Shown: in pieces, positions 60,701 through 64,000 of the stretch
How the letters are laid out: each line of letters starts with the position of its first letter
Position numbering within the stretch: position 1 is the first letter of the stretch
Assembly (NCBI GenBank): GCA_000310025.1
Contig: FN649734.1
Span: 5,727,349-5,791,348, forward strand
Length of the DNA stretch: 64,000 nt
Direction: 5' to 3'
Source of the DNA: Ectocarpus siliculosus
Taxonomy: Eukaryota > Sar > Phaeophyceae > Ectocarpales > Ectocarpaceae
Made by a program: the position numbers and the translations under genes
Notes under the pieces: generated by a model
Databases searched by the model: none
The model's input: the letters and a program-made list of their open reading frames with translations, nothing else
Told to the model about the DNA's origin: nothing

Positions 60701-61953
60701 CATGCTCCCACTAATGCTGCTGTAGATAGACCGTGGCCTGTTCGCATTTATGAGTGCCGCCAGTCAAACATGAACATTCGACCTCTGGCCTCCCCGCCGG
60801 CTGTAGTTGCAGTTGCCGCTGACCCTGTGCAGTAACTGGTTTTTCGGGTAGGGTGTATGTAGGCGACTGCTGTATACTGTGGGGTCACGAACAAGCTTTT
60901 TACTTCGCGGAAGTATTATAATTGTAGTGTTGGGACAAATCGATTTACCCGTCTCTGTATCTCTCTCTCTCTCTCTCTCTCTGGTCCGTCTGCGTGAGTT
61001 CAGAAGGCAAAGGCAACGAGGTCTGCCGATGAACGTTGAAGGCATCATCTCACCGCTCCTGCAACGTTGTTGAAGGAGAGAGGCCGACAGACGCGAAAAC
61101 CACACCCGAAAATGAGAGGGGACGCACAGGGTGGTGGGCAGCGTAATGGCCAAAACAAGTCAACCGTGCGGATTTCACAAGGCAGGCAACCACCGTCGAG
61201 ATCGTCAAGCCGAGGCATACGCACACACAACATGGTCGCGCATGACAGCCGAAGCGCTGCTCTGCTCCCTCTCTCCCGCTGCTGAGAAGCACTGATCGCG
61301 TCTTGTACAACAAACGGCCATTCCAGAGTCAGTGACGTACTCTGTGCACAACTCCCGAACCTCTCAAAAAGTCTATTGTTATCTAATTGTATCAGACACC
61401 TGCGTGCTTTGGGGTACGTGTTAGGTCTGCTGAGCATACAATCCAGCTCTACATGTGCACTCGCTCTCCTGTCTGGCGTGAGCCCTCGCACACCTGGGGA
61501 TGGCCTCGGGCCCAGGGGGAAGGAGCCTCGTCTCGACGTAGAATGCGTGCTGTTGTCGTTGGTGGGCGTTTGGGGCAGCGAAGGCGGAGTTGCCTTCGGA
61601 AGCTCGCTACTGCTGTTCGCGACGCTGGCCGAGCTGCCGCGGCCGCCGCCGCCGCCGCCGCCCTGGAGCTCCTGCTGCCGCTGCATCAGGACCATCCTCT
61701 TCTCCTTGTACTGCGCCTTCTCCCTCATGAGCCCGTCCACCTGGTTCTGCAGGAAGGCCTTGCCCTGGGGTGTGGAGTTGCTGCGACCGGCGTAGGTCTT
61801 GCCCTCGGCGCCATCGTCTTGGAGCACCTCCAGCAACCTCCTTACGTCCTTGTCTACGAGCGCTACGTCCCAGTCGATGGCAGCGAGGCTGACTGCGGTT
61901 GACGCTGCCTCGTCGGACACAGATGATTGCCGGGCACGCGCGGGTAAGGTCAT
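52883..61953 (-). CDS. Membrane-anchored paralog: coiled-coil, two SnoaL/NTF2-like domains, hydrophobic C terminus (nine exons)
   Basis: Exons: 61953-61494, 60595-60542, 59563-59397, 58896-58645, 57550-57493, 57028-56862, 56187-55939, 54836-54723, 53317-52883. All borders are GT-AG with matching phases, total 1956 nt (651 aa plus stop). Residues 1 to about 85 are the helical module (AIDWDVALVDKDVRRLL ... YAG ... QYKEKRMVL), followed by a Gly/Ser/Pro-rich stretch. The two SnoaL/NTF2-like domains are at about 172-311 and 331-469 and both keep IVEHHSSSMP. The last exon encodes a run of 12 Thr then 9 Ala (about 529-549), an acidic patch, and two hydrophobic segments (about 584-608 and 623-642) that could form a membrane hairpin. 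The paralog at 41930-49967 shares exon sizes 167, 252 and 58 and all phases. A foldback element lies in the last intron. Confidence 0.85.
53217..53258. repeat. GGT/CCA trinucleotide run inside the last coding exon
   Basis: On the minus strand this encodes the Thr run of the membrane-anchored paralog, followed by Ala codons. Its length is likely to vary between strains. Confidence 0.8.
53764..54487. mobile_element. Foldback element flanked by TTAA, 724 bp
   Basis: A left arm (53764-54049) and a right arm (54192-54487) are inverted copies of about 290 bp with scattered differences, separated by 142 bp. The outer ends read TTAAGGGCGCGGG and CCCGCGCCCTTAA. TTAA at both edges is the duplication made by piggyBac-type transposases, so this may be a large piggyBac-type MITE. 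No transposase is encoded. It lies in the last intron of the membrane-anchored SnoaL-like gene. Confidence 0.75.
57669..57786. repeat. Compound TG / AG microsatellite in an intron
   Basis: A TG run then an AG run (57669-57702) and a second TG run (57769-57787), inside the fourth intron of the membrane-anchored gene. A GGTAC run (58557-58579) lies in the same intron. Confidence 0.8.
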
Positions 61954-62785
61954 GGTTGGCTCTCTCTAATTTTCTCTGTTCACCTGTCGTGTGTGTTACG
62001 GAGTCAAAACAAGGCAAGCACCAAGAGGGATAGATGAGGGATCACCTCGGTAGTGTCCAAAAAATAAAACCGGAAATTGACAAAAATGAGGTATACCCAA
62101 AAGTGTCAATCGGAACATTTTGGGGTACAGCAGTATACCCCCAACTGACCTCCGTAGGCAAGTGCAAAATTAGTGAGAGAGACGTTCACGAGTCCCCGTC
62201 AGAGGTGGTGCTGGTAGATGACGGCCATAGCGTGGGCCAGTTCTGTTGGTACTCGAACGGACCGTGGATGCGCACCGGGCGCACAATGCGCCAGCACATT
62301 GCTGACCGCGTTGTTGTGGTCGCCGTTGTACATGATTAGAGAGAGAGAGAGATGGAACATGCTCTGCGATGCTACATCCACGAGAGAAAGGACAGAAAAA
62401 GATAGAGATGGACTCGTTGTGTCATATTAAGAAAAATAAAAGTAAAAGATGTCGGTTTACAAGTTTTTTGTGACGTCCGTGAATAATTCTCCACCCTGCT
62501 CCACTACTGTGCTCACACGACGCACACGTTCACCGTCCATCATGCAGCACATTTACCATTACAATCACTTACACATACATGCTTTCATGATGATGATGAT
62601 CGCTTCACAAGGTTGCACTGCAGTATTTTCATTTTTTTTTAAGATCCTTTTTTTTTTTTTCTGCAGCTCTCTCTCGTCGATCGATGCACATCTCTCTGCT
62701 GCTCTCACTCCATCATACAACCACACCGTACACACACGCACCACGCCTCTGGAGGTGCCCCCCCGCCCGTTGCACAGGGGAAGCG
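61954..62785. promoter_or_regulatory. Divergent promoter region between two paralogs
   Basis: 832 bp separate the start codons of the minus-strand gene (61953) and the plus-strand gene (62786), so both promoters should lie here. It holds an AG run (62339-62352) and T runs near 62632-62660. A pyrimidine tract ending in CTGCAG (62645-62666) could be an acceptor of a 5' UTR intron of the plus-strand gene. No specific factor site was recognised. Confidence 0.4.
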
Positions 62786-63376
62786 ATGTCGTCATCAGCC
62801 TCGACAGGGCGCCTCCAGGAGGAAGTTGAATCGGGCATCGGCGACTCCGCTTCAGTAGCGGTGTCGGTAGCTGCGATCGATCTTGACATCGCGCTGGTGG
62901 ACAAAGATGTGAGAGAGATTTTGGCGTGCTTGCAGGAAGGCGGCGAGGACCTATCCTACGCGGGGAACAGCAGCGCGACGCCGGAAGGCAGGGCTTTCCT
63001 GGAACGCGAGCTCGACGGCCTCATGGTGGTCAAAGCGAGGTACAAGGAGAAGAAGCTCGCCCGGCTGCAGCTGCAGAGGGGCTTGCCTGTCGTTGCGGTG
63101 GACTGGGAAATCGCCCGCGTGGATGCTGAGGTGAGGGAGGTGCTGGGTGCTCTGCAGGGCAAGTCGGAGGGCTCGCCCTACGCCGGGAAGAGCAAGGACG
63201 TCCTCGAGAAGAAGCTCGACGAGCTCATGAGGGAGAAGACGGAGTACAAGGAGAAGAGGCTGGCCCTGCTAGAGCTGCAGGACGACCAGCTGAAGGCCCC
63301 GGGGAGCGACGCCGCCGATAAACCTCAGCAACGTGAGCAAAGCGAGAGAGATAGAGAGAGCTCAGAGGGAGTGTAG
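62786..63376 (+). CDS. Small protein with two copies of the charged helical module
   Basis: The ATG at 62786 opens a frame to the stop at 63374-63376 (196 residues). The N terminus (IDLDIALVDKDVREIL) aligns with the start of the two minus-strand paralogs, so this start is preferred over an earlier in-frame Met at 62684, whose extra residues look untranslated. Two modules follow each other: residues about 32-105 (YAGNSSATPEGRAFLER ... KARYKEKKLARLQ) and about 110-170 (VDWEIARVDAEVREVL ... YAGKSK ... TEYKEKRLALLELQ). The high Lys/Glu content with heptad-like Leu suggests a coiled coil and dimerisation. No NTF2-like domain is visible before the stop. A GTGAGC donor in phase 1 at 63332 matches the phase used by the paralogs, so the gene may instead splice onward and be longer. 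Confidence 0.7.
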   Translation: MSSSASTGRLQEEVESGIGDSASVAVSVAAIDLDIALVDKDVREILACLQEGGEDLSYAGNSSATPEGRAFLERELDGLMVVKARYKEKKLARLQLQRGLPVVAVDWEIARVDAEVREVLGALQGKSEGSPYAGKSKDVLEKKLDELMREKTEYKEKRLALLELQDDQLKAPGSDAADKPQQREQSERDRESSEGV

Positions 63377-64000
63377 CGAGTTGAACTCTAAACCTAATGA
63401 TGTCACAGAACACGCTGCCCGCCACGTGAGTGTTCTGCTCATGTTAGGTGGTCTCCGGGCGCTCCTCCCAGGTATACTGCACGCTCGTGTTAGCCGTCTC
63501 TCCCCTCTGCGCTGTGTTGTGCAGGGCCCTGTGTTTACCTCATCATGCTCAAGAAATTGACTTGCCTACAGACTACACACGCACCCACCGAAGCAGTTAG
63601 GGTGAGGGTGACGTTGTGCGGTGAAAGTTGCTGTGGGTGTTCCGCGTCATGCACGGCCCTGCTGCTGCTGCTGCTGTCGAAGGCTGTGCACTTGTAGACC
63701 CCATGTATTTGGCTAGCTGTTTTCTCCCCCTGGTGTTCTCCGCTTGCGTCCCACGCGTTGTTGCAAATGCCAGCGGCAGCTTACACCAGCCGTTGCACCG
63801 CACTGCTGTGGGCATGATGGCGTTGGAATTGCGGCATCATTGCAGTCCTCCCAAAATACAGGTGCTGTGTTCACATCGCGGCCGATTTCAAATCTTCCAT
63901 AATCGAGGCGGGACATGGACAAAGGTCCGATCTGGCAGACCTCCCCCGCTACACGCGGAGCGTGCCTGTAAAGCAGTCCCCCATGCCCCACGCCCTACCG
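63377..64000. other. No gene established; possible relic of a linker exon
   Basis: The phrase CCACCGAAGCAG (near 63585-63596), followed within a few bases by GTGAGG, matches the end of the linker exon of the membrane-anchored paralog (CCACCGAAGCAGAAG then GTGAGG). The rest shows no feature. Confidence 0.3.

Noticed and set aside
61376-61902. Plus-strand frames of 139 and 171 codons
   Set aside because: Antisense of the first exon of the membrane-anchored paralog.
43265-63605. Scattered gggttaggg and ctaaccct words that look telomeric
   Set aside because: Single or double copies only; no tandem TTAGGG-type array.

Overview
The window looks like nuclear DNA of a brown alga or a close stramenopile relative. 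The support is indirect. Genes are split by many introns with GT-AG borders and CAG acceptors. There are sulfotransferase-like genes of the type expected where sulfated cell-wall polysaccharides are made. The retroelements include Ty1/copia and split-direct-repeat tyrosine-recombinase types. A run of exactly 100 N (39344-39443) marks an assembly gap. No rRNA, tRNA, CRISPR array or bacterial operon was seen.

Left third (1-19 kb): a degenerate Ty1/copia retrotransposon (1 to about 5.3 kb) is followed by a frameshifted sulfotransferase relic and two isolated candidate exons on the minus strand (5.7-10.3 kb). An array of short palindromes lies at 9.0-9.76 kb. A 6.25-kb element (12174-18420, minus orientation) has DIRS-order split direct repeats, a broken Gag and a tyrosine recombinase. 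It has no visible reverse transcriptase or RNase H, and carries a 1.5-kb hairpin-forming minisatellite.

Middle (19-41 kb): mostly repeats and decayed sequence. It holds a 221-bp MITE, a degenerate microsatellite, a decayed coding tract, three direct copies of a roughly 0.5-kb repeat, and a diverged repeat block at 34.9-38.0 kb that is colinear with pieces of 10.9-23.3 kb. Two partial genes are clear, both on the minus strand: a sulfotransferase (four 3' exons, 29780-31856) and a PDZ-domain protein (two 3' exons, 39053-39761).

Right third (41.9-64 kb): a family of paralogous genes. Two tandem minus-strand genes (41930-49967, ten exons, 510 aa; 52883-61953, nine exons, 651 aa) each encode an N-terminal charged helical module, a short linker and two SnoaL/NTF2-like domains. 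Every modelled exon junction has matching phases and both totals divide by three. The first ends in a short Gly-rich tail. The second ends in a low-complexity segment plus two hydrophobic helices. A third gene (62786-63376, plus), divergent from the second, carries two copies of the helical module and no visible NTF2-like domain. The domain pair was probably duplicated before the gene was. Their introns and spacers hold a foldback element flanked by TTAA, a MITE and degenerate tandem repeats.

All functions come from reading motifs by eye. Gene models rest on splice-site and phase logic, with no transcript data.
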